Shown here in pieces: positions 35,341-48,092 of a DNA stretch of 64,000 nt. Below the pieces are notes generated by a model. It was not told the origin of the DNA. It was given only the letters and a program-made list of their open reading frames with translations, and searched no databases. The stretch's first letter is position 1, and every line of letters begins with the position of its first letter. Both the position numbers and the translations under genes were made by a program. The stretch spans positions 5,394,001-5,458,000 of the forward strand of contig NC_088716.1 of NCBI RefSeq assembly GCF_963576615.1, written 5' to 3'. Origin of the DNA: Watersipora subatra. Lineage: Eukaryota > Bryozoa > Gymnolaemata > Cheilostomatida > Watersiporidae.

Positions 35341-37217
35341 TTTGAAACACTTAAAATGACCTATTTTTTTCACATTGAAAAAGTACGACACACATTTCAA
35401 GTGCGAGAAAAGGTTCAGGAACGGGCTGCTCCTGTTTGTCCAAGGGAACCGGGAAAAGGAGGTACCTCAGAGACGAGTTCACTTAGCAGTTGTGATACAG
35501 CATACAAACGTGGTGTTAGTCCAAAAAACAGTGCTGACATGAGGGTCATAGATAATGAGTCTAACAAGCAGCTTGCGATGAAGGTATATTCTACTGTCTT
35601 TCAGAGTACTCCATGTGCGCGACACCCGGTTTGTTTGTTGTATATCTTAATTGAGTTTCTGTTCCGCCGTGAGTAATAATAATGACTTCATAGGCATAAT
35701 ATGGTGATTCATTTTTCACAAAAATCAAATCCGATTCTCATAAGGGTATTCAAGCTACCGTCCATAAAACTCATGACTTTTAAATCAATCATATGATGCA
35801 GTGGTGCTGCACCTTCACTTCCTGTCCACCACTGTGTGTGAAAGCTGTCGTTTTATTCATGATTTTATCTGAAATGAACTCATATTAGAAACCACAATGT
35901 TGACTAGAATGATCTAATGTCTCTCTCTTGCCACTATATTCTATAGTCATTTGTTAAGTAGATCAAAGTCTTATCGAATGGTCTAAAGATAGTTTCAGTA
36001 ATCTAATACATTGTAGATAGCTTATTGAGAATAAGAAGTTCATCACCTGTTTTGCTGAAGTCGTTAACTGTTTAAACTCTGCATCTTATTAAGAAGAATT
36101 TTCTGATACACAGAAGACAATTATCTTTCTAGCAAAATAGCTAAATATTTCCAAAACTCGATATTATGATTCATTGGAAGTGAGCTTGTGTGCCTCAAGG
36201 CAAAATTGTGTTTGGCTTTTAAATTGATTACGCTCATCTCTGTAGGCTAGGTTGGCTTCACAAAAATGTGTTCCTTCGATTGAAATATATTGTATCTTCA
36301 TTTAACCCTTTCACTGCCAACCATGTACAAATTCGGGTATCTGCCTAGTGCCAGCCATTTTACCGAAAATTGCCAATACTGCTTCATGCTATGCTAACAC
36401 TATTTTTTTCCAATTTCAATCTCTATCTAAAACATTTGTGTTACATATTTTATTTTACCAACATTTTAACAAACATTGCTATGCAAAAACGCAATGGGTC
36501 TATAGGCTACTTTGTGCGATGATAAAGCTATGTAAAGCTACGATCGATGCGAAGCTAAAGCGATTCTCCATAATGTTCCTTACTCTTAAAAACTATTACT
36601 TTCACCACTATCAGACACAGTGCTGCTGGTTTAATTATTTGTATAATCACGAAAATCTGAATTGACTATAATATCATCAACATAACTAATTACCTGTTTT
36701 CTGACTCGCGAGCGGTAATTAATGAACTCACACAAAAACGTTCGTTTTTAAATTAAAAATTCTCAAACAAAGGTTTAAAATTGCTTCGTTATTTTAAGCT
36801 AATGTTATAGACAAGTCATCGGACAACACTGTCAATTCCATAAGTCTTAAAGACCGTGGGTTATGTTGCCAACGAATATTAAAATTAGGTAACTATGCAA
36901 TTGTTGGGAAAGTCTCAATAATGCGTCTACGGCAGTCGTCCAACGAAAACGCATTTATGCAGCTATGGCAGTGAAAGGGTTAAACTATTGGACATTTAGA
37001 TTTGATTGACATGCCAAGTCTATCTTGGAATTTTTTGCTGAAAGCAACCAAATGGTACCATTGATAAGTTGTGGTCTTACTTTCAGGTGATTGCTTTGAT
37101 GAGTTCCGGTGTTGCTTCATCTAGCTGGTGTATGAGGAAGTCAGACTCTACTGAGAGCTTTAGCTCAGACTCAGATAAACTTACACCGAGCAGCTCTGTC
37201 GTATCAGGGCTTTCCAA
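35341..37217 (+). pseudogene. KIF1: KIF1-type exons 15-16, linker before the PH domain
   Basis: Exon 35341-35583 (81 open codons) reads IEKVRHTFQVREKVQERAAP and ends NKQLAMK, matching the VEKTRHYLLLREKLE...ELAVK part of KIF1A. Exon 37087-37217 is Ser-rich and open. Both have good acceptors and phases that continue into the PH-domain exons. No stops are seen here. Confidence 0.8.
36306..36979 (+). mobile_element. piggyBac-type MITE, copy 1
   Basis: CCCTTTCACTGCC at 36306 is inverted at the right end (GGCAGTGAAAGGG to 36979), with TTAA on both sides. TTAA targets and CCC ends are typical of piggyBac. 674 bp, non-coding. It shares its whole length with 56835-57506. Confidence 0.85.
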
Positions 37218-38101
37218 GTGAGTCGGTCATAAAGTGCCACAATCATGTACCCTAATATTTGTTTACTTTCTTCCATAAAAAGTTCTGTTTTCAATGAATG
37301 TGTAGGCATTCTCAACATGATAATAATAATAATTCATAGCATAAATAGCTGTATTATATTTGGTCAGTTTATCTCATGTCTATGTTCTGTCATTGTATTG
37401 ATTGAATAGATAACTCATATTTTATTATCACAATTTTTATAATCATGTAGTATTGTTCCTATTGTAGTTCTGTTAGTTTGTTCTGTCTATACAACTTTTT
37501 AAGTTGAGCTATTAATTGTTTTTTTTTGTATTTTTTTACTTTGTTGTACTTCAATACTTGTTGTGTCAATCAATACTTTCGCGCTAGGTACCGTTGCTAA
37601 ATTTGCTATTATAGTTTTAGTCTTTCTGGTATTGGAACTGCAAGGTTGGTACAGTTTAGTTATCAATAACTATTACATGTTGTAGCATTCAGAATTTGTG
37701 TATATGTGTAAACTTATGGTTTATATAATCACTTTGATTAGCGAATCACAGTCATTATAGTTTCAATCACTGCTTAATAGTCATTCATATCACCTTGATC
37801 AAACCATACCTGTTTAGTTTATAACTTAACAAACTGGCTTTGCTAGAGGAGGTTGCATAAGAAGGTTCTTGTTTCCTCTAGAAAAGATTTAATTTAATTA
37901 ACCGCCAATACTTACATTATTATAGAAACTGATTAATTATATTATATTATTCAACTAAATCATTTATTATTTTGTTGACGCTTTTTATTAAGCGTTACTG
38001 TTTGATAAGGTTTCTGAATGACATCATATCCCTATCACTGTTGTTGTGACCAGTGCTGATAATAGCATTCAACCCAGCATGCATCTAAATTTATTATCTT
38101 T

Positions 38102-38984
38102 AAAGGTTGACTTGCAACAAAATTCACATTTCCATTATTTGATATGAAAATATTCACCATGTCGTACTCTGTTGTGTTGTAGGTGAAAAATATGTGGAAA
38201 GGTGATTAAAAGCTCTTAAAAGCTAAAAACGAACAGTTAATCGCAGCCACATGAGACCGCCATAGTTTGAATTCCCTTTCCAAAACGGCTCAAATGTGAT
38301 TAGTTGTAAGAGATGGTTTCTGTTTACACTTTCTTGCAACCTTATTCGTCGAAATATTTTTACAAATATACTTCCCGCATTCAATAAAACTATGTCTATT
38401 GTTCTTACGCGTCTGTTTTATCGTCATTGTAATGCTGTCACTTTTAGTACCGATATCTTATAACTTACCGTAAAAACTAATTAAATTAATTTTTTAGCCT
38501 TAGCTTGAAGGAGTACATATCATTATCTGATAACCATGACAAGCTGTTGGTCATTTCTGATAATTGAAAACTGCTGCAGAAATTATTTGCGAAGTATTGG
38601 GTCACACGATCAGATTACGACTTGCCAATTAGACCAGGCTGAAACAGAATTGTAAAGTAGCGAGCATCTATATTTGATGCGGGGGTCTTTGGTAAAACCC
38701 GAAGTGTTTGTCATTAACTAGTACTACGATAAGTTTTATATTAATTTTTGTATTGGCCTTTCAATTCACGTGAGAACATACGTGACAAGACAATAACGAA
38801 ATTTCGTGGTTTTGTCATCGAAATAAAGAGATTCCAATCTACGGCGGCTTTTTGTTTTTGAGCTTTTAAGAGCTTGTAATCACATTTCCACATATTTGGC
38901 ACTTACAACACAACAGAGTAAGACATAGTGAATCTTTGGATACCAAATAACTGTAATGTGAATTTTGTTGCAAGTCAATCTTTA
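38102..38984. mobile_element. MITE with about 135-bp terminal inverted repeats
   Basis: The left arm starts AAAGGTTGACTTGCAACAAA and continues through CTCTGTTGTGTTGTA to AAAAGCTCTTAAAAGCT. The right arm is its inverse at about 38850-38984. The exact border and target duplication are unclear because TTTAAAG is present on both sides. Non-coding; in the intron between KIF1 exons 37087-37217 and 39225-39438. Confidence 0.75.
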
Positions 38985-39224
38985 AACATCCCTCTAACTT
39001 GAAATGCTCCATGAAAGCACAATACTTGAAACCTGTAAACCATTGTGTTCCTTGAACAGGGTGTTAATAATTGTCCAAAACATTTTCTAGCAACTGAAGT
39101 TTTGGTTGGTGTCACTATGGGTGTCACTCTTTCTACGTATTGACTCTTCAATAAATTAGAGACAGTTTTCTATTTTGTCAATAGAATTAAAGGTAGCTTA
39201 TCAGTTGATATACTAATGTTTTAG

Positions 39225-40921
39225 ATCTATGTCTAATGCTGATGAACGTAAAAAGGCATCTATGTCATGTGGTAGCATGCATACTGTGTCATCGGATAGT
39301 AGTTCAGTTGGGGAAGCAAGTCATCAGCTCATCATAGACACAGAAGAGATATTTCCCAACCTAATCATCTCTAAAAAAGGCTTCATCAATGTATTTGACC
39401 AGCCCCACCACAGGAACAAGTGGTCTAAATGTCATGTGGTATGTTTTTTGTATTGACTAATATACTAGTTATGGTGTGTCTTCAGTAGATATGTTTAAAT
39501 CCATTATCTGCCTTATATGCATTAATGTAGTATGCAAACCCTTATCACTGGAGAGTCAGCCTCATGTATTCATGTTTACAGCCAGATATTCAACCGCGTT
39601 CACAGTCACGAGTATATCATAAGTTTTCATTTGTATTTTATATATTTTTGTTTATACCTCAACTTACTCTCCACTTAACCATGATATTATAAGTAATAAT
39701 AATCAATTGCAGGTGATTCGACGACCATACCTGTTTCTCTACTCAGGAAGTAAAGACTGTGTAGAGAGAGCTGTTATCAATCTGAGCACTGCCAGGATTG
39801 AGTGCAGTGATGATCAACATTTGTTACTTGGTAAGATTCACTCATTTGTCTCTATTTTTAAATTTATATTTATTCACGATGTTCAGATTTTTGTTGTGCA
39901 TTGTTGATAGTTTAACCTTTTCACTGCCGTATGCTCATTTATGTGAAATCTATGAATTTGCGATTTTCTAAGCAATTATATAGTAACTTAATTTTATTTT
40001 TTGTTGACAAAATCGCCAACAACATTTAGGAGTTTATGGTATTGACAGAGTTGTCCGAAGATTTCTCAATAAAATTAGCTGTTTTAATGTAATGGACAGT
40101 GTAGAGTCAGTATAAGCTCTCAAACTAGTACCTTTTCCTTGCCACACAGCGGAGAGATGGTGTGGCATAAAAAAATCTTTGCTGGTATATTTTATATATA
40201 TATATATTTTTTTATTCTTTCTCACTTTATTTTAGACATAGACAACATTTTTCTAGAGTAGAAATTATTTCGGAGAAGAAAAGGAAAACATTGATTCGAA
40301 TTGACTGATTTAAATGTAAAAATGTGTAATTTCACGCAATTTTTCATACCAATCAAAAAAAAATTTTTACAACTAAAAATGACACTAATTGGAATGTTAG
40401 AAAATTCAAAGGCGAGATAACCTGCATTGGCAGCCTTCCAGTTATCAATATGTGAGTATACTTGTCATGGTTGTGAATAAATTTAGAAAATAAGTTTAGA
40501 TTTTCTTATTTTGAGGAGCCGAAGTGGCGAATTGTAGAAGTTTTAGGATATTTTGAATTATACTAAGCTATTCACATGTATTTTACCCTTCGCATAAAGT
40601 AAAGTCTTTATAATGTCCTTGGACCGGATTATTTATATTGTAGGGATGTCTACTGTAGCTAAAGTTTTGAATGAAGATTCAATCATCATAGTTTTTACCA
40701 ACACTGCAACTAACTAGAGACTTCTCTCACGCTTGTCCTAATTTGCTGTTATACATATTGCAGGTGTACAGAATACATTTTCCATAATCACCCCTTATAA
40801 AGGCTACATCATCCAATCACTAGATGAAAAGGATGTATTTGATTGGCTGTACGCACTCAACCCTCTGCTAGCTGGACAAATTCAATTGCAACTGGGTAAC
40901 AAAAATAGGACACAATCGTGA
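39225..40921 (+). pseudogene. KIF1: KIF1-type C-terminal PH domain exons, all open
   Basis: Three exons encode a PH domain, the lipid-binding cargo adaptor of this kinesin family. Exon 39225-39438 contains PNLIISKKGFINVFDQP. Exon 39713-39830 contains VIRRPYLFLYSGSKDCVERA. Exon 40764-40921 ends in the C-terminal helix [16 protein letters not shown] and the stop at 40919-40921. Spacing and the final Trp helix match KIF1A/unc-104. This part has no lesion, so decay is uneven. AATAAA at 41488 is a possible polyadenylation signal. Confidence 0.87.
39912..40440 (-). mobile_element. Relic of the piggyBac-type MITE, inverted
   Basis: TTTAACCTTTTCACTGCC and the following 170 bp match the inverted right half of copy 1 (for example ATGGTATTGACAGAGTTGTC against its reverse). 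The far end has diverged, so the right border is approximate. Confidence 0.6.
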
Positions 40922-43900
40922 TAGTAACAGACTCTCTCATTGGCTACTAGTAAATAGGTATATCTGTAATTTATATATTTGTCCGGCAATCCCCATCATT
41001 ATATTAACTGATACGAAAAAATTATTTTTGGATTTGAACTATATTTTGGTCTATTTAATCTTCAGAAAGTAATCTCTAACGAACAATCTATATTTTCTAT
41101 GAATTTGTGTTTATTACTGCCAGGATGTATGGCACCTCATTCAATCAACAACTATTTACATTAATTATGAAAACCTGCAGGGTGTGTCAATACTCATCCA
41201 CAGCAAATCAGCTCACATTGTTTGATGCTTATCCAAGACTATTATTCTGTCTGTTCTGAATTTAGCATTTTATGTGTATGTTCATACTGAATAATATGTT
41301 ATCATTGGTATAAAATTCAATCACTGACAGAGATATTTTACTAATCTCTGTGTACTTGTGCATATTTCATGTGATATACTTTTGTTGTTATCTTAACTTC
41401 TAGTCAGTCATTGTTGTGATATTATACTGTTAGATTCATTGAGCTAATTATTTTGTTTATTTTCTTAAGAAATAGAGAGTTGTTCCTAATAAAATATTTA
41501 TTTTATATGAAATGAGAGTCAGTCATAAAGTCAAGTTATACCGTTTGAATGACCGCCGTTGTGGAAGAACACATATTTTATTTGTGTAATTTCAAAGTTA
41601 GCTTTGCTGTAGATTGGTTGTATTATTATTTATATTGTAAGTGTTATTTTATCTCTTTATACAGTAACAAAGCTTATTTACTAAACAACTTTTTTAAATT
41701 GGACAGCATATCTATATGGTACTATAATCACCTGGTGCCTTTTTCATTTTTACAAAAATTGAAAGCTAAAGCACTATTTTCAGAAGCTGCTAAAACCTTC
41801 TTGCAAACTTGTTTATAAAATTGGTAATCTCTAGTAGCTCCTTCTCTGCTTTCAATGAAAGTTAAATTTCAATGATTGCTGCTTTTATTGGCTTTGCAGA
41901 GACTTATATGTTACTGTATTGCTAAGAATAAAAATGGAACGTTTAACAAACATGGAGCTCTGGTATGTTCTCATGCAGAACTAAATACAGCCAATTCGTG
42001 TTATGAACAAGTACAATATCTCATGAGAACATCTGAAAGTCAAACGATCCACACAAATCTCTTTAAGTATTACATAACTCACAAAACACTGATAAGAAAA
42101 TGAGTGGTATAATTTTATTTTAAAGAGTTTGCTATACGTCAAGATTTTTCGTAGATATCCTGTTATGTTTTTAATGTTAATCAAAGAAGCTTTTGGGATG
42201 TTTAGTGTTTTTATGACAAATTAACGGAAGTTTTATCAGTGTTTTTTGCCGTACCAGCTTAAATGTTTTTAAACAAATGTGTAAGATAATGACTCTCAAT
42301 TGGAAAACCCTTTGTAAGTTACTGATGTAATAGGCATGGTTCAAGTTTCACTCACTGATCATAACATGTGAACCTCTGTTACCTTACATGGAGCAGATTT
42401 GTACTGAATCTGAATATTTTTCATTCTTTAACTTTGTGTTTTATATAAGAGTGACAGTTGAGTCACATATTCTCTTGTTACAGATGTTCTTGTAGGAGTA
42501 CAAAGATAATTAGCTAATTAGCCATTATACTGTAAACAGTTAGCTCTCCCACTAGGCCCTTCAACTATAGCTGCTTTGTGATCACTTGGGTTTCTTCATT
42601 TTATGTGATAATACTAAATTATTGCTAAAAGGGGTTTTGTTGACATATAATGGAAAAATTAACTATTTGGTACAACATAATGCAGTGCAGTATGGTTTTG
42701 GCTCTAGACGACTAAAGCTAGTTTTCTGTTCACAGTGGCCTGATACATATACTGTGGCAGTATTTGTAGTATATTGCAGAGAGCGATGTTTATTGATATG
42801 GAAGTCACCTAGCAATTAGTTTTGATGTAACGATGGAAGTAGATTAACTTCTATGAAGTAGAACCCTTCCTCATTTATCTAAAGGCAATCGCCGATTATT
42901 GCTTGCTATCATTTTGCCATCTTGGTGCAGATTAGCTCAAAGATATTTAGGCCTAGTACTGAATACATCTGACATTCGACCCATTCATCCTTTGCCATTC
43001 AGTTCTTAGAATTATTGTAGGCCTACGACTTTTATTATTGTGAATACAATACATTATACTGATATGTGTGGTATTTAAGGAATTCACTCATTCGAACACC
43101 ACACTAACATCAGTGATTAGTGATTACCTCTGCTCCCTTTATCCAGACTATGCTTTTATGAATAATGTCTCAGAAGGCAATCCGCCTTATTATGGCTGCC
43201 AAGAATTGTTGTCAATTTATAGGATTTGACCCAGATTTTTAGTGCAAGCCTAACTATGCTATTTATTAGATGTCAGAGTAGCAATAGAAATATTCTTTAT
43301 TCTCATAAACTAAAACCTTAATACACAAATAGCAAAAGTCTAAAATAAAGCAGAGCAACAATAAGTAATAAAAGCTAAGTAATAAAGTATATTTTACGCC
43401 AACAACTAGTTGAATCTGCCCTTAAGCTCTGTCTTGTACGTCTACAAGAGGTCACAGTCAAAAGAGGATGAACTGCTATAAATGTTCTCTTTTATAGGCA
43501 TATGATTAGCCTGAGGGTAGACGCATAAGTGTTAGGGATTGTGTCTCTATATTAATGTGGTTGATCATTTGGGGAGCGCTGACTTCGAGTACGTCAACGG
43601 AAGAGCGCTGTCCTGGTGGGGCAAGTGTTGTAGTTGCACAATGTTGCTTCTGTTGTGTACGTCAGGGAAATTCACCAGATTAATGTGATGATATATTCAG
43701 TTATTTTGTCGGTGTCAGCTGGCAGAAGATTGAATTTCAGCTTCTCTTTGTGGTTGATTCTTCTAAGTTTAAAGTTCTTAATTAGCTTGTTGCTGCATTT
43801 GAGTTATTGGACTTTGTATGGCTTCAGAGGTTTGTTGCTGGTGTGGCTTGCTATCCGTATGTCCCGTTGTGTGTATTGTGTGTACAACTTCTGGGCCTAA

Positions 43901-45605
43901 TCCATTCTTTGGCGGTGTCTTTGTAATTCTAAGCAACAGCATAATGTATGTTAATCCAGTAACCTGTTCCATTCCGTGTCCGTATCGAGTTTTAGTGAAA
44001 TGTCAATATAACAATACAAAGAAGCTGGTTGCACAACGACTAATACTCACATTGTGATTGCAAAACTTTAGGAAACTGTTCTCAAGGGTCACAATTTTGT
44101 CTGGTATGTAATAAAAAACTGGCTTTTTGTGTGGAAATTTATACTCTGAAGGTGAGTATGGAAAGTGAGAGAGAAATGAGACAGATTACTGTATTCATGT
44201 CTAATCAGCTGACTTCTACAATAACCATAGCAAATCAACTAAGGACTTCTTTACTTACCCAAGAGTAACACATGCACGGCTATTTCATAACTATCACTAT
44301 ATTTTACAACTATACATGTTAATGTATGTTAACAATTTCAACATTACTTTTTTGTGATGGAGCAGTTATGAAATATGTTGTCATGTTATCGCATGAATTT
44401 GCTTATACTTGAGAGTTTCATGTCTTCTGATTTTATACATACTATAGTTGAAGGCCCAGCATTGCCTCGCTGATTAAAGGTTTTTCATGGAAAAAGTTAT
44501 TTTGAACATTTCAAATACATAACATGTACAAAATTTCCAATTCTAACTTTTAAAGGAAGGTGTTTGTTTATTTTGTGAGTGTCTGGCCAATGTATAGCTG
44601 AAATATGGGAAATCTTGACCCATTGCTAAAACTGATTGTTAAAAATTATCTCTTATTTCTTACAGTTCACAATTTCTCAAGATTTAAAATAACTCATGAA
44701 CACTGGCAGGTAATGTAGTTGCGATTAGCTGTGTTCATGTACCCAATGAATTTTAATAACCAGAGCTAGTAGCTCAAGGAACTACTTTTAAATTTGCTAT
44801 AATAAGAGCAGTGCTAGTCCAAAACAAACAGAGAGCGTTTGAAAAAAAATTGCACACCATAGGAATATAACTCGCTCTTATGTAAACTTACTAAATCGAA
44901 TATTGGTAGGTTTACATAAGATTGCATAATGTTAATTATTAGTACAATTTTAAATAATTGTAAAATGCAAAATGCTAGAAATGACCTATTTAAAAATAAG
45001 ATGCAAGGAAATATTTAGCACATGTTTGAACTGACATAATGAAATCATTTGTTGAGGTCACTCTCACTGTTAAATCGTATGTTGTATGTTTCTCTTTTGA
45101 TGGTATGTGTTACAAACTGAGCTCACTGATTCAATACTGGTTTCAGTCTAATTACTGTAGCTGTGTCACAAATCACTCAGTAGCTGGTTCAATATGGTTG
45201 ATTTTTAAGCAGGTCATGTGACAATGCCTAAAATGCTTTATAAAGTCTAGCATGCAGACTATATGCTTATTAAACAATTAAAAAATCATTAGAAATTAAA
45301 TTTATAAATCATAAAATAGGAAAGGCTTTTACTATCTAAAAATATTGGAAGAGATTAGTGTGAAGAAGATTTTAGACGAGGTATTTGGTCACAATGTTCG
45401 GACTGCGTATCGGCACCTTTAAATGTTCTCAATTCTCACTTGTCCATAACTAACAAGTTGGCAGTTGTTTATATTCACTCAGTAAGCTATACTTCAGCAT
45501 GGATATATTCAACTAATTCGTTAGTGGATACCTTTACAGTTTGGAAATAGTGAGTCAGTGTTTTTCATGCAAATTTTGGCTTCAGTCACTAAAAACAAAT
45601 ATTAA
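40922..45605. other. Intergenic stretch after the KIF1-type gene
   Basis: AATAAA at 41488-41493 could be the polyadenylation signal of the KIF1-type gene. Open frames such as 41549-41818 and 43634-43900 have no recognisable domain or coding bias. No RNA gene or clear repeat was recognised. Confidence 0.5.
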
Positions 45606-46199
45606 GCCCGGCTCCCATATATGCCGCGAAGCACTGGCGACAGCACCGCAGGCTATTGCGGTAAAATGGGAACTTACACGCCGCGGATCGCAGTGCACTG
45701 CCGGTGGATGCCAGCAGTCAACACAAGAGTTTGCGCATGTTTAAATTTCGCAAAGGGTTGCAGGCAAAATCTGACCCAAAATGCCTTGTCCAGGTGAAGG
45801 TCAGTCATTTAAACTCGTCATAGCAAAGAGACAAGCGTGGCTAATGCTTATGAGGAATGCCAATTGATATCGTTGGTTCAGAAGTACCCAGCCTTATACG
45901 ACAGACAAGGTGAATGTAAATTATTATAATAGTATGTTGATTAATTTACCGTAGTGATAGAAAGTAATTTAATAGTATGTATTTATGACACTACTTAAAT
46001 TGGTGATATAGCTGTCAGTAACACTAATTAACTCGGTGCGATAAACAAAGTTAACTCTTTTTAAAATAATTATTCGTTTGAGTATACATTGGTTATTTTT
46101 ATTTCAATAGTTTATTTATTTTAATCATTCCAATGTTGGATGCACAACATATTCGATGGAATATCTGGAAGTGCCAAATTTACTGATGTAGTATTCGCT

Positions 46200-46309
<110 letters not shown>

Positions 46310-46917
46310 TACATGTACACATATATACATGCACTATAATAATACTGCTACATATTATTAATAAAAATACTTGCATGTGTTATTATATATAACTGCATTC
46401 TAAGCTGCTTATACCTGTATATACATTATATGATGTATGTATGTAGAAGTATTTGCTGAATATGTGTTTGTAGTATGGGACATTTTTGTGACTTGAGTTT
46501 ATTATTGCATACCAGTTCTACAAAAGGCCAAACAGGAAGGCAGATGCCTGGCAAGAAATAGCAGCACAGCGGCCTATGAGCGCGCAGGAGTTTGAAGTGA
46601 AGTTTAGAAACTTCAGGACAAGGTTCTCCAAATATTTAAAAGACAGAATAGGTAATTGAGTGTTGTGGACTAGCATGCTTTCTTTAACTTGAACATTTTC
46701 AATGTTGTTTTTAAAACTAAATATCAACCATCTGAATTTTGAATCTCTCTAGGTGCTCCTGGATGTGGAGCAGCAGATGTGGGTCCACTAAAGCCAGAGT
46801 TTGAGGTGGCAAGATTTCTCAGTTCCCACATCAAACACTGAGAGCCAAAATCAAATCCAGTTGAAGAAGTCAAGGCTGTTACTGATTTATTGACAACAGA
46901 GTCTGCTGACCCCATAT

Positions 46918-46990
46918 CACTTGACCCTTTGACGACAGACCCTTTGACGACAGACCCTTTGACGATACGCCCTTTGACGACAGACCCTTC
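46918..46990 (+). repeat. 15-bp coding-phase tandem repeat (DPLTT)
   Basis: Four to five copies of GACCCTTTGACGACA in tandem. The unit is a multiple of three and gives Asp-Pro-Leu-Thr-Thr in the MADF tail frame. Confidence 0.85.
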
Positions 46991-47369
46991 AGCGACAAAG
47001 ACACGCCCTCGTTTCATCAATTGAAGTTAAACCAATTGTAAATGAATATGATGCTACAGTAAATGTTTTGACAATTTTCTCAAATTTGTACAAACTTTAA
47101 TATTTTTAGCATGCCTAATGGTGAAGTACTGTTTTTTTTCTGTTTGAAGACATTTTCTGTGAGTTGCTCAACTTTTTGACAAGTATTTTACCAAATCTAT
47201 GTGTAGTATGAGCACGTTTAGATAAATATAATAAAAATTTGAAAACTTTGGATCGTTGGACAGATTTTTCAGGGTTACCGACACGTATAATTGACCAAAA
47301 TGGCCAGGGTTCAAAGGATTAGTATATGAATAATTGACAGAATGAACACCCATTTTTTTAAATTGGCAG

Positions 47370-48092
47370 CAATCAACAACAAGAAAAAGTTGACTTTGAG
47401 GGCCGACAGGTCAAAGATGGGTGGAAATTGGACTATATTTTTACTGAAATACGTATCGACTGTGTCTGGTTTATTTCTACAGAGACAATGGCTGTTTTAA
47501 AGAGTTTAATGTGAAGAGACATTACCAAACAAAAAATGCTCACATATATGACAAGATTACAGGTAATGAGCGCTGAGTGAAACTGAAATATCTTGAAGCT
47601 AGTTTAATCTCACAGCAGCAATACTTTACAAGCGTTCGAGAGTCAAATGCGGATGCTACAAAGGCTAGTTACGAGGTAGCAGTGCTGATCACAAAGCATC
47701 ACAAACCTTTTACCGAAAGTTTCAATTATCAAATACATGTACTATGTAATGATAATAGTAAACATATCTGTCCTGAAAAGCAGCAAGAGTTTGACCAATT
47801 TTACCTGGCACGTAACACTGTGGTAAATTGTTAAATAATGAAAGTAAGTAAATATTGAACTTCATTTATATTGTCAATTCAATTTTAATATGTATGTTTT
47901 AAACGAACCAAAACACACCCTTAAGGTAGCTGAAATTAAAATAAAAAAGCAAATATGAAACAAAGATTTGCTCAACAAAATCTATTTAAATTAATTGCTG
48001 CTATATGTAAAAAAAATGTCTCCCAAAGTTGGTCCTCTATATTTTTAACACACCAAATCTTGGCTGCTTTGCAAAAAGTTTGGACACCCCTG
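47370..48092 (+). pseudogene. Fragment of hAT transposase (GTF2IRD2/ZBED-like)
   Basis: Similar to the N-terminal part of hAT-derived proteins: KVDFEGRQVKDGWKLDYIF, then a degraded BED finger (FNVKRHYQTKNAH), then YLEASLISQQQYFTSVRESN and ATKASYEVAVLITKHHKPFT. There is a frameshift near 47498 and an in-frame TGA near 47576, and the catalytic domain is missing. GTTTGGACACCCCTG at 48078-48092 looks like the right inverted end of a hAT element (inverse CAGGGGTGTCC). The left end was not found. Confidence 0.7.

Larger units (their letters stand above)
1394..40921 (+). pseudogene. KIF1: KIF1/unc-104-type kinesin, C-terminal half, degenerate
   Basis: Kinesin-3 motors of this family carry synaptic-vesicle precursors along microtubules. 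The motor and FHA parts lie upstream of the window. Exons read by homology and GT-AG borders: 1394-1462, 1818-1975, 2112-2288, 2430-2515, 3053-3183, 4046-4332, 4490-4580, 4684-4790, 6800-6944, 8693-8872, 11555-11669, 13743-13828, about 30040-30130, 30913-31058, 35341-35583, 37087-37217, 39225-39438, 39713-39830 and 40764-40921. Intron phases agree from exon to exon, apart from entry into the 30040 exon. In-frame stops are at 2269 (TGA), 2275 (TGA), 4729 (TGA), 11565 (TGA) and 30948 (TAA), and a 5-bp deletion lies near 6834. The stops sit inside conserved motifs, so they are not false exons. The family assignment is from remembered conservation; pseudogene status is inference. An unusual recoded gene or local sequence errors are less likely alternatives. 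Confidence 0.85.
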
